Of a stretch of 64,000 bases of DNA, positions 34,330 through 42,475 are shown one piece after another. A model generated the notes under the pieces. The model ran no database searches and was not told where the DNA came from. It saw only the letters and a list, made by a program, of their open reading frames with translations. The position numbers and the translations under genes were made by a program. The DNA is taken from positions 61,567 to 125,566 of the forward strand of contig NZ_BDBK01000021.1 in the NCBI RefSeq assembly GCF_001612945.1. The letters are read 5' to 3'. This stretch comes from Nocardia inohanensis NBRC 100128. GTDB lineage: Bacteria > Actinomycetota > Actinomycetes > Mycobacteriales > Mycobacteriaceae. The stretch's first letter is position 1. Each line of letters opens with the position of its first letter.

Positions 34330-35289
34330 CTATTGTCCGGGCGCCGCGTAGCGGTAGGTGTGATGCTCCAGGAACCCCATCTCCCGGTACATCCCGAGCG
34401 CCGCGTCATTGTCCGCGAGCACCTGCACGTACGCGTGGGTCGCGCCGCGCGCCTGACCCCAGCGGATCAGCTCCGCGCACACCAGCGAACCCAGACCGTG
34501 CCGGCGATGCTCGGCGGCCACCGTCACACACGTCAAGCCTACCCAGCGGCGGCCGTCCGGGGCGGTGGTCACCGCACCCCGGCCGATGGCCAGCGGCGAC
34601 GGCACGCCCAGCGCCGCGAAGCCCAGTTCGCCCTCGCGCACCGCGGTCAGCACCTCCACCATGGGCGCACCCCCGGCCGCGGAATCGCCGCCGCGATGCC
34701 GGTGCATGGAGAGCCAGGCGCCATCCGGGGCGGGCAGCACCCGCACCATCGAAGGACCTTGCGGCAGCACCAGATTCCCGATGTCCACGGCCAGCACCCG
34801 GGTCTCGTTCCAGGTCTGCCAGCCCGGCGGCACCGGCACCAGGCGATCGGGCAGCAGCAGTTGCACCGGCAGCCCGTGCGCGGTGTACCACTCGCCGATG
34901 CGATGCAGGGTCTCCAGCGTCATATCCGCCGGACCGTCCGAACCGCCCAGTGGCACCGCCGAATTCGCGCGCCCGGTGTACCCGCTGCCCGCGCGCAGCA
35001 GCCAGCCGTCGATCCAGGCCCGTTGCAGCCCGGGCCAGCCGTCGGCCGCGGCCGCCTCCAGGGAGCGGATCTCGCTGGTGCGAATCGGCCTGGGGCCCAG
35101 CGTCTTCCAGGCCACCACCCGATCGCGCGCGACCGAGACCACCTGCCCGTCGCCGGTGCGCACCGTCAACGGGTCCAGGGCGATGAGCTCGCCGATCACA
35201 TCGGTCAGCGGCTGCGGATAGCCTTCGGGCAGGCGGTAGCGCACCACCACCCGTTTCCCCAGCTGCGGCTCGCGAGGCTCAGTCGTCAT
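34330..35289 (-). CDS. GNAT-family N-acetyltransferase
   Basis: 319 residues. The N-terminal third (LGKRVVVRYRLPEGYPQPLTDVIGELIAL) is a small domain often found fused to this group; the C-terminal ~120 residues hold the GNAT acetyl-CoA site, VTVAAEHRRHGLGSLVCAELI (RRxGxG/A) and VLADNDAALGMYREMGF. The acceptor is unknown. Its start overlaps the end of def by 11 bases, so the two are translationally coupled; the same neighbour pair exists in mycobacteria. Confidence 0.9.
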   Translation of the reverse strand: MTTEPREPQLGKRVVVRYRLPEGYPQPLTDVIGELIALDPLTVRTGDGQVVSVARDRVVAWKTLGPRPIRTSEIRSLEAAAADGWPGLQRAWIDGWLLRAGSGYTGRANSAVPLGGSDGPADMTLETLHRIGEWYTAHGLPVQLLLPDRLVPVPPGWQTWNETRVLAVDIGNLVLPQGPSMVRVLPAPDGAWLSMHRHRGGDSAAGGAPMVEVLTAVREGELGFAALGVPSPLAIGRGAVTTAPDGRRWVGLTCVTVAAEHRRHGLGSLVCAELIRWGQARGATHAYVQVLADNDAALGMYREMGFLEHHTYRYAAPGQ

Positions 35290-35887
35290 GCCCGAACGGA
35301 TCCGGGACGGTGCCCGGCACCCAGCTCAAACCCGGCTTGCCCCAGCCATTGCGCTTGATGGCCTTCTTGGCGCCGCGGGCATTGCGGCCCACCAGCACGT
35401 CCACATAGAGGAAGCCGTCCAGATGCCCGGTCTCGTGCTGCAACATGCGCGCGAAGAAGCCGTTGCCCTCGATCTCGACCGGCTCGCCCTGCTCATCGGT
35501 GCCGGTGACGCGCGCCCAATCGGCACGGCCGGTGGGGAATTGCTCTCCCGGGACCGATAGGCAGCCCTCTTCGTCATCGTCCGGATCGGGCATGCTCTCC
35601 GGAATCGCGGAGGTCTCCAACTTCGGATTCACCACGCACCCGCGGCGGCGCACCATGCTGCCGTCCGGCTGTTCGTCGGGGCAGTCGTAGACGAACAGGC
35701 GCGGCGCGAGCTCGTCCACCTCGTTGATGATCACCTGATTGCCGGCCAGGCCGACGCCGTGGGCGGCGTCCATGGTGTCGAACATGTCCGCGATCAGCGT
35801 CGCCAGTTCCTCGGGTGTCTGCGTGACCGGAGTGGTCGGGCGGTGCAGAACCGGGTCGCCGACAATGCGAATCGGGAGGATAGCCAT
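35279..35887 (-). CDS. def: peptide deformylase
   Basis: 202 residues. Removes the formyl group from the initiator methionine of nascent proteins. The three family motifs are intact: GVGLAGNQV (motif 1), EGCLSVPG (motif 2, metal-binding Cys) and QHETGHLDG (motif 3, HExxH). The ATG at 35887 follows GAGGATAG and begins MAILPIRIVGDPVLH, the usual N-terminus. A longer upstream open frame is not supported. Divergent from the DUF3263 gene. Confidence 0.97.
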   Translation of the reverse strand: MAILPIRIVGDPVLHRPTTPVTQTPEELATLIADMFDTMDAAHGVGLAGNQVIINEVDELAPRLFVYDCPDEQPDGSMVRRRGCVVNPKLETSAIPESMPDPDDDEEGCLSVPGEQFPTGRADWARVTGTDEQGEPVEIEGNGFFARMLQHETGHLDGFLYVDVLVGRNARGAKKAIKRNGWGKPGLSWVPGTVPDPFGHDD

Positions 35888-36069
35888 GGTCAAGAGCCTA
35901 ACGGGTACTGCCGGGAGTCCGTTCACAGGTGGCCGCGCACCCCGACACGCCGTGTGAATCGGCGGAAACACGCCGAGCGGTACGCGTCGGCAAGTCAGTG
36001 CCGCGTGGTTGAATGAGCGGCGGACGCAAGCACCACAATCGTCTGGTTCCAACTCGGCGAGGGAGCAGT

Positions 36070-36456
36070 ATGGACAGCGCAGCGGCACGGAGCATTTCCG
36101 CAAGCGAGGACGGCGGCGCTGCCGCGAGCCAGGCACTCTCCGCCTCGATCACCGACGATATCGCGGCCGCCGGACAGGATCCGGCCGCCGACCAGGAAGG
36201 CGCACACGGCCTTTCCCGGCGCGAACTCGACATTCTCGACTTCGAGCGCAAATGGTGGAAGTACGCCGGCGCCAAAGAAGAAGCCATCCGTGAGCTTTTC
36301 GACCTCTCGGCCACCCGCTACTACCAGGTGCTCAATGCCGTCGTCGACAAGCCCGAAGCCCTCGCCGCCGACCCGATGCTGGTGAAACGCCTGCGCCGGT
36401 TGCGCGCCAGCCGTCAGAAGACCCGCGCCGCACGGCGTCTCGGATTCCAGGTGTGA
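36070..36456 (+). CDS. DUF3263 domain protein
   Basis: 128 residues. A disordered N-terminus of ~50 residues precedes a DUF3263 domain: LSRRELDILDFERKWWKYAGAKEEAIRELFDLSATRYYQVLN (in pieces), then an Arg/Lys-rich tail. This is a helix-turn-helix-like domain, and the domain is probably DNA-binding. The ATG at 36070 has GAGGGAG just upstream. Its stop overlaps the GTG of the next gene, and the order def / DUF3263 / LytR_C / sodC is conserved in mycobacteria. Confidence 0.88.
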   Translation: MDSAAARSISASEDGGAAASQALSASITDDIAAAGQDPAADQEGAHGLSRRELDILDFERKWWKYAGAKEEAIRELFDLSATRYYQVLNAVVDKPEALAADPMLVKRLRRLRASRQKTRAARRLGFQV

Positions 36457-37055
36457 GTACTAGGCTCGATGCCGTGAGCAACCCGACTTCGCCGTCCGGC
36501 GGTCCGCCGCTGCGGGCACTCGCGATGGTTCTCATCGCCCTCGCCATCGTGTTCGCCGGAATCGGCGCGATGTCGCTGTCGAGTTCGGACTCCTCGAGTA
36601 CCGAAGCCGAGGAGACCGGCAGCACCACCACCAGCGTCGCCAGCCCGACGGCCAGTGTGATTGCCGCCCCGCCGGTTACGACGCAGCCCGCGCCGCCCAG
36701 CAGCTCGGCCGCCGCGGCCACCACCCCGCCGAGCACCACCCCCGCGCCGACCACCCCGGCCGCGGGCGCGGTCGACAAGTCGCTACCCGTAAGGGTTTTC
36801 AACAACAGCATGGTCGCCGGATTGGCCGGCAAGACCAGGGATCAACTGGTCGCCAGCGGGTACAACGTGACCGAGACCGGTAACTACGGCTCCGGTAACA
36901 TCCCGAAAACCACTGTGTACTACAGCAACAGCTCGGCCAAGGAGAAGGCGCTGGCCATCGCCATCGCCGGTGAACTGGGTGCTTCCGCGGAACCCCGATT
37001 CGACGGCATCGCCGATTCTCCCTCGGGCGTCATCGTCATTGTCACGAGCAACTGA
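36453..37055 (+). CDS. membrane-anchored LytR_C domain protein
   Basis: 200 residues. A cytoplasmic N-terminus is followed by one membrane helix (ALAMVLIALAIVFAGIGAM), a Ser/Thr/Pro linker of ~80 residues, and a C-terminal LytR_C domain (LPVRVFNNSMVAGLAGKTRDQL ... VYYSNSSAKEKALAIAIAGEL) facing the cell wall. The matching mycobacterial gene is annotated as tuberculin-related peptide. The GTG at 36453 overlaps the previous stop (GTGA); a GTG at 36474 is an alternative. Confidence 0.88.
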   Translation: MSTRLDAVSNPTSPSGGPPLRALAMVLIALAIVFAGIGAMSLSSSDSSSTEAEETGSTTTSVASPTASVIAAPPVTTQPAPPSSSAAAATTPPSTTPAPTTPAAGAVDKSLPVRVFNNSMVAGLAGKTRDQLVASGYNVTETGNYGSGNIPKTTVYYSNSSAKEKALAIAIAGELGASAEPRFDGIADSPSGVIVIVTSN

Positions 37056-37180
37056 CCAGCGCAGCCACCGGCCAGCCCCTGCACGAGTCGTGCTGACGCC
37101 TCTGGCATCATCTTGACCGACTAGCAATCTGTCCAGGCAGCTTTACCCGTTAAACTCGGTACTCGTAAAGGAGTTCCTCG

Positions 37181-37879
37181 ATGGCTTCGTCCATGACTCG
37201 TCGCCCGTCCTGGTGGACAGTGACCCCGGTGCTCGCGGTCGCGGTGCTCGGCCTGACGGCCTGCTCCAACAGCCAGGAATCGAGTGACGTCAAAGGGACG
37301 AACCCGGCGGTCTTCACCAGCTCCCCGGCCCCCGCGGGCACCGGCAGCGGCCACGGTTCCGAACACGGCGGCAGCAGCGCCGCTCCGGAGAACTCCTCCA
37401 GCGTCACGCTGAAGGACCCCTCGGGCGCCTCGGTCGGCACCGCCACCATCGCCCAGGTGGGCAACCACCTCGAGCTCACCGTCGAAGCCCACGGCCTCAA
37501 GCCCGGCTTCCACGGTCTGCACTTCCACCAGGTCGGCAAGTGCGAAGCCAACTCCACCGCGCCCTCCGGTGGCCCGGCCGGTGACTTCCTCTCCGCCGGA
37601 GGCCACTTCCAGCTCGGCGATCAGAACGCCAAGCCCGCCAGCGGCGATCTCACCTCGCTCGAGGTGCGTTCCGACGGTTCGGCCAAGCTGGTCACCACCA
37701 CCGACTCGGTCAAGCTGGACGAGATCAAGGGCAAGGCCCTGATCGTCCACGCGAGCTCGGACAACTTCGGAAATATCCCCAGCCGCTACACGCAGCCCGG
37801 CGGAGCCACCGGCCCGGACGCCGACACCCAGGCGACCGGTGACGCTGGCAGCCGGGTCGCCTGCGGCGTCGTCTCCTAA
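37181..37879 (+). CDS. sodC: Cu/Zn superoxide dismutase lipoprotein
   Basis: 232 residues. The N-terminus ends in a lipobox LTAC, so the mature protein is lipid-anchored on the outer face of the membrane. The metal-binding core reads HGLHFHQVGKCE (Cu ligands), GDFLSAGGHFQLG, and KALIVHASSDNFG near the end, followed by a final Cys in SRVACGVVS for the family disulfide. It converts superoxide outside the membrane. AAAGGAG lies upstream of the ATG. The next gene begins 14 bases after its stop. Confidence 0.95.
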   Translation: MASSMTRRPSWWTVTPVLAVAVLGLTACSNSQESSDVKGTNPAVFTSSPAPAGTGSGHGSEHGGSSAAPENSSSVTLKDPSGASVGTATIAQVGNHLELTVEAHGLKPGFHGLHFHQVGKCEANSTAPSGGPAGDFLSAGGHFQLGDQNAKPASGDLTSLEVRSDGSAKLVTTTDSVKLDEIKGKALIVHASSDNFGNIPSRYTQPGGATGPDADTQATGDAGSRVACGVVS

Positions 37880-37893
37880 CCACAAGGTGAGCC

Positions 37894-39042
37894 ATGGCCG
37901 GGGCAGGCATCTCGAAGGTCCACTTCAACTCGTCGCCTCGGCCCACGCTCGGCGTGGAATGGGAAGTGGCGCTGGTCGACAAGCAGACCCGCGACCTTTC
38001 CAATACGGCCGCAGCGGTTTTCGAAGCCTGTAGTGATCTGCGGTCCGCCGAGGGCAACCCGCTGATCACCAAGGAACTGCTGAAGAACACCGTCGAGATC
38101 GTCTCCGGTGTGCACGACACCGTCGGCGAGGTCGTCGACGAGTTGCACACCACCATGGACGCGGTCCGGCGCGCGGCGGATCCGCTCGGCGTCGACCTGT
38201 TCTGCGCGGGCACCCATCCGTTCGCGCAGTGGTCGAGCCAACAGCTCACGCGCAGTGAGCATTACGACGAACTCATCGAACGCACCCAGTGGTGGGGGCG
38301 GCAGATGCTGATCTGGGGCGTGCACGTGCACGTCGGGGTCTCGCATCCGGAGAAGGTCTTCCCGATCCTCAACAACCTGCTCACCACCTACCCGCATCTG
38401 CTGGCGCTCTCGGCCTCCTCGCCCATGTGGGCCGGGGTGGACACCGGTTACGCCAGCAATCGGGCGCTGATGTTCCAGCAGCTGCCCACCGCCGGATTGC
38501 CCTTCCAGTTCGAAAACTGGACGCAATTCGAGGGATTCGTGCACGACCAGACGAAAACCGGTGTGTTCGAACAACTCGGCGGCATGCACTGGGATATCCG
38601 GCCGGCGCCGAAATGGGGCACCATCGAGGTGCGGATCTGCGACGGAACACCCACGCGCACAGAGCTGTCCGGGCTGGTCGCGCTCATCCACAGCCTGATC
38701 GTCGACCTGGACCGGCGGGTGGAGGCGGGGGAGACGCTGCCGACTCCGTTGCCGCCCTGGCACGTTCAGGAGAACAAGTGGCGCGCGGCCCGCTATGGGC
38801 TGGACGCCATCATCATCACCGATGCCGACAGCAACGAGCGGCTGGTCACCGACGACCTGTTCGACCTGCTGAACCGCCTCGAACCCGTGGCCAAGAGCCT
38901 GGGCTGCGAGAACGAACTCGCCCTGGCCGCGGAGATTCCGACGCGCGGGGCCTCCTATCAGCGGCAGCGCCGGGTCGCCGCCGCCACCCAGGGTGATCTG
39001 GTCGCCGTGGTCGACTCGCTCGTCAAGGAGCTCGACCAGTAG
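37894..39042 (+). CDS. YbdK-type carboxylate-amine ligase (GCS2 family)
   Basis: 382 residues. PTLGVEWEVALVD at the N-terminus and GTIEVRICDGTPT late in the protein are the metal/ATP-binding parts of the glutamate-cysteine ligase 2 fold; IWGVHVHVGV is the central conserved segment. E. coli YbdK has weak glutamate-cysteine ligase activity in vitro, but mycolata make mycothiol, not glutathione, so the physiological substrates are unclear. The gene lies directly downstream of sodC, as in mycobacteria. Confidence 0.92.
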   Translation: MAGAGISKVHFNSSPRPTLGVEWEVALVDKQTRDLSNTAAAVFEACSDLRSAEGNPLITKELLKNTVEIVSGVHDTVGEVVDELHTTMDAVRRAADPLGVDLFCAGTHPFAQWSSQQLTRSEHYDELIERTQWWGRQMLIWGVHVHVGVSHPEKVFPILNNLLTTYPHLLALSASSPMWAGVDTGYASNRALMFQQLPTAGLPFQFENWTQFEGFVHDQTKTGVFEQLGGMHWDIRPAPKWGTIEVRICDGTPTRTELSGLVALIHSLIVDLDRRVEAGETLPTPLPPWHVQENKWRAARYGLDAIIITDADSNERLVTDDLFDLLNRLEPVAKSLGCENELALAAEIPTRGASYQRQRRVAAATQGDLVAVVDSLVKELDQ

Positions 39043-39216
39043 CCACCCGATCGCACGGTGTCGTTTTCCCGATGTGAGATTGCCTACCCATCCGGCGTAC
39101 GTCGTACCCGCTGGCCAGGGCGGACGCGGGCGCGACCGGGGGCTGTTCATCTCGGGTCACCACCCGTGTTCAACTGTCCGGGCGGGTCGCGTTCATGTGA
39201 CGTTTACTATGGCTGG

Positions 39217-40569
39217 ATGTTGCTCGACGGTCCGCGTTCTCAATCAGTCGGCGAGGAACGCCGGAGTCTGGTGCCGTCGAAGCGCATCCTGATCACCGGC
39301 ATCCTGGCCGGCGTGCCCGCGTTGTTCATCGCGCTGCAAATTGTCGCCTCCCGCAACGGTTTTCTCGGACCGCTGGAGAGCTTGGCGGCCGACTTCTTCG
39401 GGACACCCAAATCGGTGACCGTGCCGTGGGCGGGGCTCGGGCTGGCGCTCATCGGACTGACCTGGCAGCGGCGGTTCTATGCCGTCGGCATCGCGCTGGG
39501 CATCGATATCGCGTATCAGATCGTGCGGACGCTGAGCGGCGGACCGCTCGCGCTCGGCAACGGGCCCGTCATCGTGCTCACCGGCATCGTGGTGCTGGCG
39601 CTGTGGAAGTGGCAAGGGGTGGAGCGCGGGAACGCGCTGCACGCGGCGGCGCTGGGCATACTGCTGGTCTTCGCCAACAAGGTCGCGGACGTGTGGCTCT
39701 ACATCACCGTGCTGGCCGGGCCGCAGGTGCTGGACGAACACGTGGTGCTGGTCGACCACGCCCTCGCCGACCCCTCCTGGATGATGGGGCAGCTGCTCGA
39801 ATTCCTCGGGCCCGTGGTCACTTTCGTGCTGCACTGGGTATACATCGAACTGCCGCTGGGCGCGATGATCGTGGCGGTGTGGCAGTTGCGGCGGGTCGCG
39901 TTCGGGGGCGGCTGGCCGAGCCACTATCTGGTGCGGACCTTCCTGACCATCGGGCTGATCGGGCCGATCGTGTACGTCATCTTCCCGGTGGTCGGGCCGA
40001 TCTTCGCGTACGGCAGCGAGGGGCACTCCTTCGCGCTCGGCGACTACTGGCCGGATCTGGTGCCGCCGCTGGACCTGACGCCGGGGGCCATTCCCTTCGA
40101 CAAGTTCTCGCCGCGCAATTGCATGCCGTCGCTGCACACCGCATGGGCGCTGTCGCTGTTCCTGCATTCGCGGCGCGACGTGGTGACCGGGCTGCTCGCG
40201 CCGCGCTGGCTGCGCTGGGGCGGAATGTTCTGGCTGCTCGCCACCATCTCCGCGACGCTGGGCTTCGGGTATCACTACGGGGCGGATCTGATCGCGGGCG
40301 CGGTGCTGTGCCTGACCATCGAATCGGCGCTGCGGATGCCCGAGCGCGGGTGGGACAGCGTGCGCGTCCAGCTGGTGGCCGGGGGTGCGGCGCTGTTCGC
40401 GGCCATGCTGCTGTCCTACCGCTACCTCTCGGTCCAGTACGCCGAATACCCCGGTCCCGCAGGCATTCTCCTGGTCGGGGTGGGGGTGGCGTACGCATAC
40501 GCCTTCTACCGCACCTGGTTCGGGCCGGTGCCGGCCGAACCTGTCCTCGAGGCCCCTGCCCGCGCCTGA
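39217..40569 (+). CDS. PAP2-family membrane phosphatase/transferase
   Basis: About 450 residues from the ATG at 39217, with ~10 membrane helices. The phosphatase motifs lie late in the protein: NCMPSLHTAWALSLFLHSRRD and GFGYHYGADLIAG, i.e. the PSxH and (S/Y)xxH...D signatures of the PAP2_3/AUR1-like branch. Related enzymes dephosphorylate or exchange phospholipid headgroups (AUR1 is inositol phosphorylceramide synthase). Substrate unknown here. A GTG at 39271 is an alternative start. Confidence 0.85.
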   Translation: MLLDGPRSQSVGEERRSLVPSKRILITGILAGVPALFIALQIVASRNGFLGPLESLAADFFGTPKSVTVPWAGLGLALIGLTWQRRFYAVGIALGIDIAYQIVRTLSGGPLALGNGPVIVLTGIVVLALWKWQGVERGNALHAAALGILLVFANKVADVWLYITVLAGPQVLDEHVVLVDHALADPSWMMGQLLEFLGPVVTFVLHWVYIELPLGAMIVAVWQLRRVAFGGGWPSHYLVRTFLTIGLIGPIVYVIFPVVGPIFAYGSEGHSFALGDYWPDLVPPLDLTPGAIPFDKFSPRNCMPSLHTAWALSLFLHSRRDVVTGLLAPRWLRWGGMFWLLATISATLGFGYHYGADLIAGAVLCLTIESALRMPERGWDSVRVQLVAGGAALFAAMLLSYRYLSVQYAEYPGPAGILLVGVGVAYAYAFYRTWFGPVPAEPVLEAPARA

Positions 40570-40636
40570 AGGTCCGCCTGCCGTGCCGTCTTCACGCGAC
40601 GGGACGAGTGAGCGTGTCTCCGACGGATGCGGTGGG

Positions 40637-41983
40637 TCAGTCGTCCTTGCTTGTGCCGGAGGCGGATTCGACGTCGTCCGGCACGGTGGCGGCCGGGAGC
40701 GGGGCGGCCGGGCGATTGCGGCGCAGGGCGTACAGGCCGGCGATACAGCCCACCGTGATGAGCACCGCCGTCCAGGCGGGCGCGGACTGATCCTGCGGCG
40801 CGACCGTGCACACCACGGCCTGACTGGAGTCCTGCATGGCGTAATGGCCGCGCGCCACGTAGTCGCGCAGACCCAGCACCGCCGAGGGAATGAAGATCAC
40901 CATGGTGCCCAGCACCCGGTTCGGTACGTAATGCGGTTTCGCCGAGGTCATTCCGTACCCGGCCAGCCACACCAGCGCCGCGGTGCCGCCGATCACCACG
41001 ACGGCCAGGTCGGAGTTCGAGGTGAACGCGGTGAAGAGGGCCAGCAGCAACAGCAGCGTCAGGCACAACATGGGCGCGCTGTGCCGGGACCCGTACCAAA
41101 GGCCCAGCACCGCCACCGCCACCGCGACCGGAATCGACCAGGCCGGCAGTTCCGGCGCCAGCGCCGCCGACCCCACCGCGCTCAACGCCACCGCGATCAG
41201 CACCAGCTCGCCGTCCCGGCCCGGCAGCAGCATGGCCGCGATCACCCCGGTCGCCACCGACGAACCCACCGCCAGTCCGATGCCGGCCATCGAGTCCCCG
41301 TGCCGCGCCAGCCATTCCGCGCTCGCCACCGTCACCAGGATCAGCACCACACCCGCCAGGATCGGCGTCAGCGGCAACTCGATCGACGGGCGTTCGGCGG
41401 GTTTGCGTTTGCGGTTCATCAGGGTGCCGAGGGCCACCAGCACCAGCGCCACCTCGAGCATCCACAGCGGTGGCATGTCCTGGAGGACATTGTCGACCGG
41501 GAAGTCCTGATTCAGCAGCCCGCCCACGTGCGGCACCGGATTGACCGAACCCAGCAGCACGCTGATCAGTACGCCGAGCGTCCAGCCGTACGCGGGCAGC
41601 CGGTGATGCAGCACCGCCGCCCCCAGCGCCCCGAGCACCACCCCGCCCGCCAGCGAATCGATGAAGTTCATGGTGGACAGGCCGGACATCGGCTGCGCGG
41701 TGTGGCCGACCAGATGATTGATGGTCAGCCCCGCCAGTCCCGCCAGCGATGTCGCCCAGGCCACCACGATGCTGCCGAGCGTGGTGATCAGCGCCGCCAC
41801 GATCATGGCCGTCAGCACCCCCGCCGCGATGGCGCGGGGCAGGCTGTACGCCAGCAGATCCAATTGCAGCGCGGACGTTTCCGACGTCCACCCGAAATCG
41901 ATCGGCATGGCCAGCGACAGTCCGGCAACGGTCGTCGCCAGCAGCGCCGTGACGGTCTCGAGTGCCACCTGGTACGACCTCAC
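40637..41983 (-). CDS. polytopic membrane protein of unknown function
   Basis: 448 residues with about 11-12 hydrophobic helices, e.g. ALETVTALLATTVAGLSLAM, GVVLGALGAAVL, PILAGVVLILVTVAS and AVLITVGCIAGLYAL, and a short polar C-terminus. I do not recognise a transporter or enzyme signature. The GTG start at 41983 has no strong ribosome-binding site. Its stop lies 68 bases from the convergent PAP2 stop. Confidence 0.8.
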   Translation of the reverse strand: MRSYQVALETVTALLATTVAGLSLAMPIDFGWTSETSALQLDLLAYSLPRAIAAGVLTAMIVAALITTLGSIVVAWATSLAGLAGLTINHLVGHTAQPMSGLSTMNFIDSLAGGVVLGALGAAVLHHRLPAYGWTLGVLISVLLGSVNPVPHVGGLLNQDFPVDNVLQDMPPLWMLEVALVLVALGTLMNRKRKPAERPSIELPLTPILAGVVLILVTVASAEWLARHGDSMAGIGLAVGSSVATGVIAAMLLPGRDGELVLIAVALSAVGSAALAPELPAWSIPVAVAVAVLGLWYGSRHSAPMLCLTLLLLLALFTAFTSNSDLAVVVIGGTAALVWLAGYGMTSAKPHYVPNRVLGTMVIFIPSAVLGLRDYVARGHYAMQDSSQAVVCTVAPQDQSAPAWTAVLITVGCIAGLYALRRNRPAAPLPAATVPDDVESASGTSKDD

Positions 41984-42131
41984 CTGGGTGAAACTACCGC
42001 CGCCAAGCGGACTGATCGGTCCGACTCGCCTGGGTTGCGAAGTTTGCTAGCCAGATCAGCTAAAGCGACCAACTGGTCTGCAAAGGTCCTGCTGACCAAC
42101 CGCCCCCGGCACGACCGGGCTGGATAGAGCG

Positions 42132-42475
42132 CTCGGCCGTGTTCGGAACGACTGGCCGTGCGGCCCGCCGCCCCGCCGGGCTGGGGCATGACCGGTTGGC
42201 CGTGTGCGGGATGACTGGTCGGGTGGCTCGTCGGCTCGTCGGCTCGTCGGCTCGTCGGCCCGTCGGCCCGTCGGCCCGTCGGCCCGTCGGGCTCGGGCGT
42301 GACCGGTTGGCCGTGTGCGGGATGACTGGTCGTGGGGCCCGCCGCCCTGCCGGGCTGGGCCGTGACCGGTCAGCCGGGTGTGGGACGACCGGTCGTCTCT
42401 GCCAGGCGGGGTGCGATGGTCGGCCGTGTTCGGGACCTTTGGTTGTGCGGCCGCCCTCCGCCTGCCGGGCCGGGG
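42132..42475. repeat. degenerate ~60-bp tandem repeats with an 8-bp microsatellite
   Basis: Between the polytopic gene and the AAA ATPase gene, five diverged copies of a ~60-bp unit occur (starting near 42132, 42190, 42301, 42364 and 42418). Copies two and three share a 32-base identical start. Within copy two, an 8-bp unit is repeated eight times: GGCTCGTC four times, then GGCCCGTC four times (42225-42288). The region 41984-42131 shows nothing else. A continuous plus-strand frame through it is repeat-encoded and probably not a gene. Confidence 0.8.
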
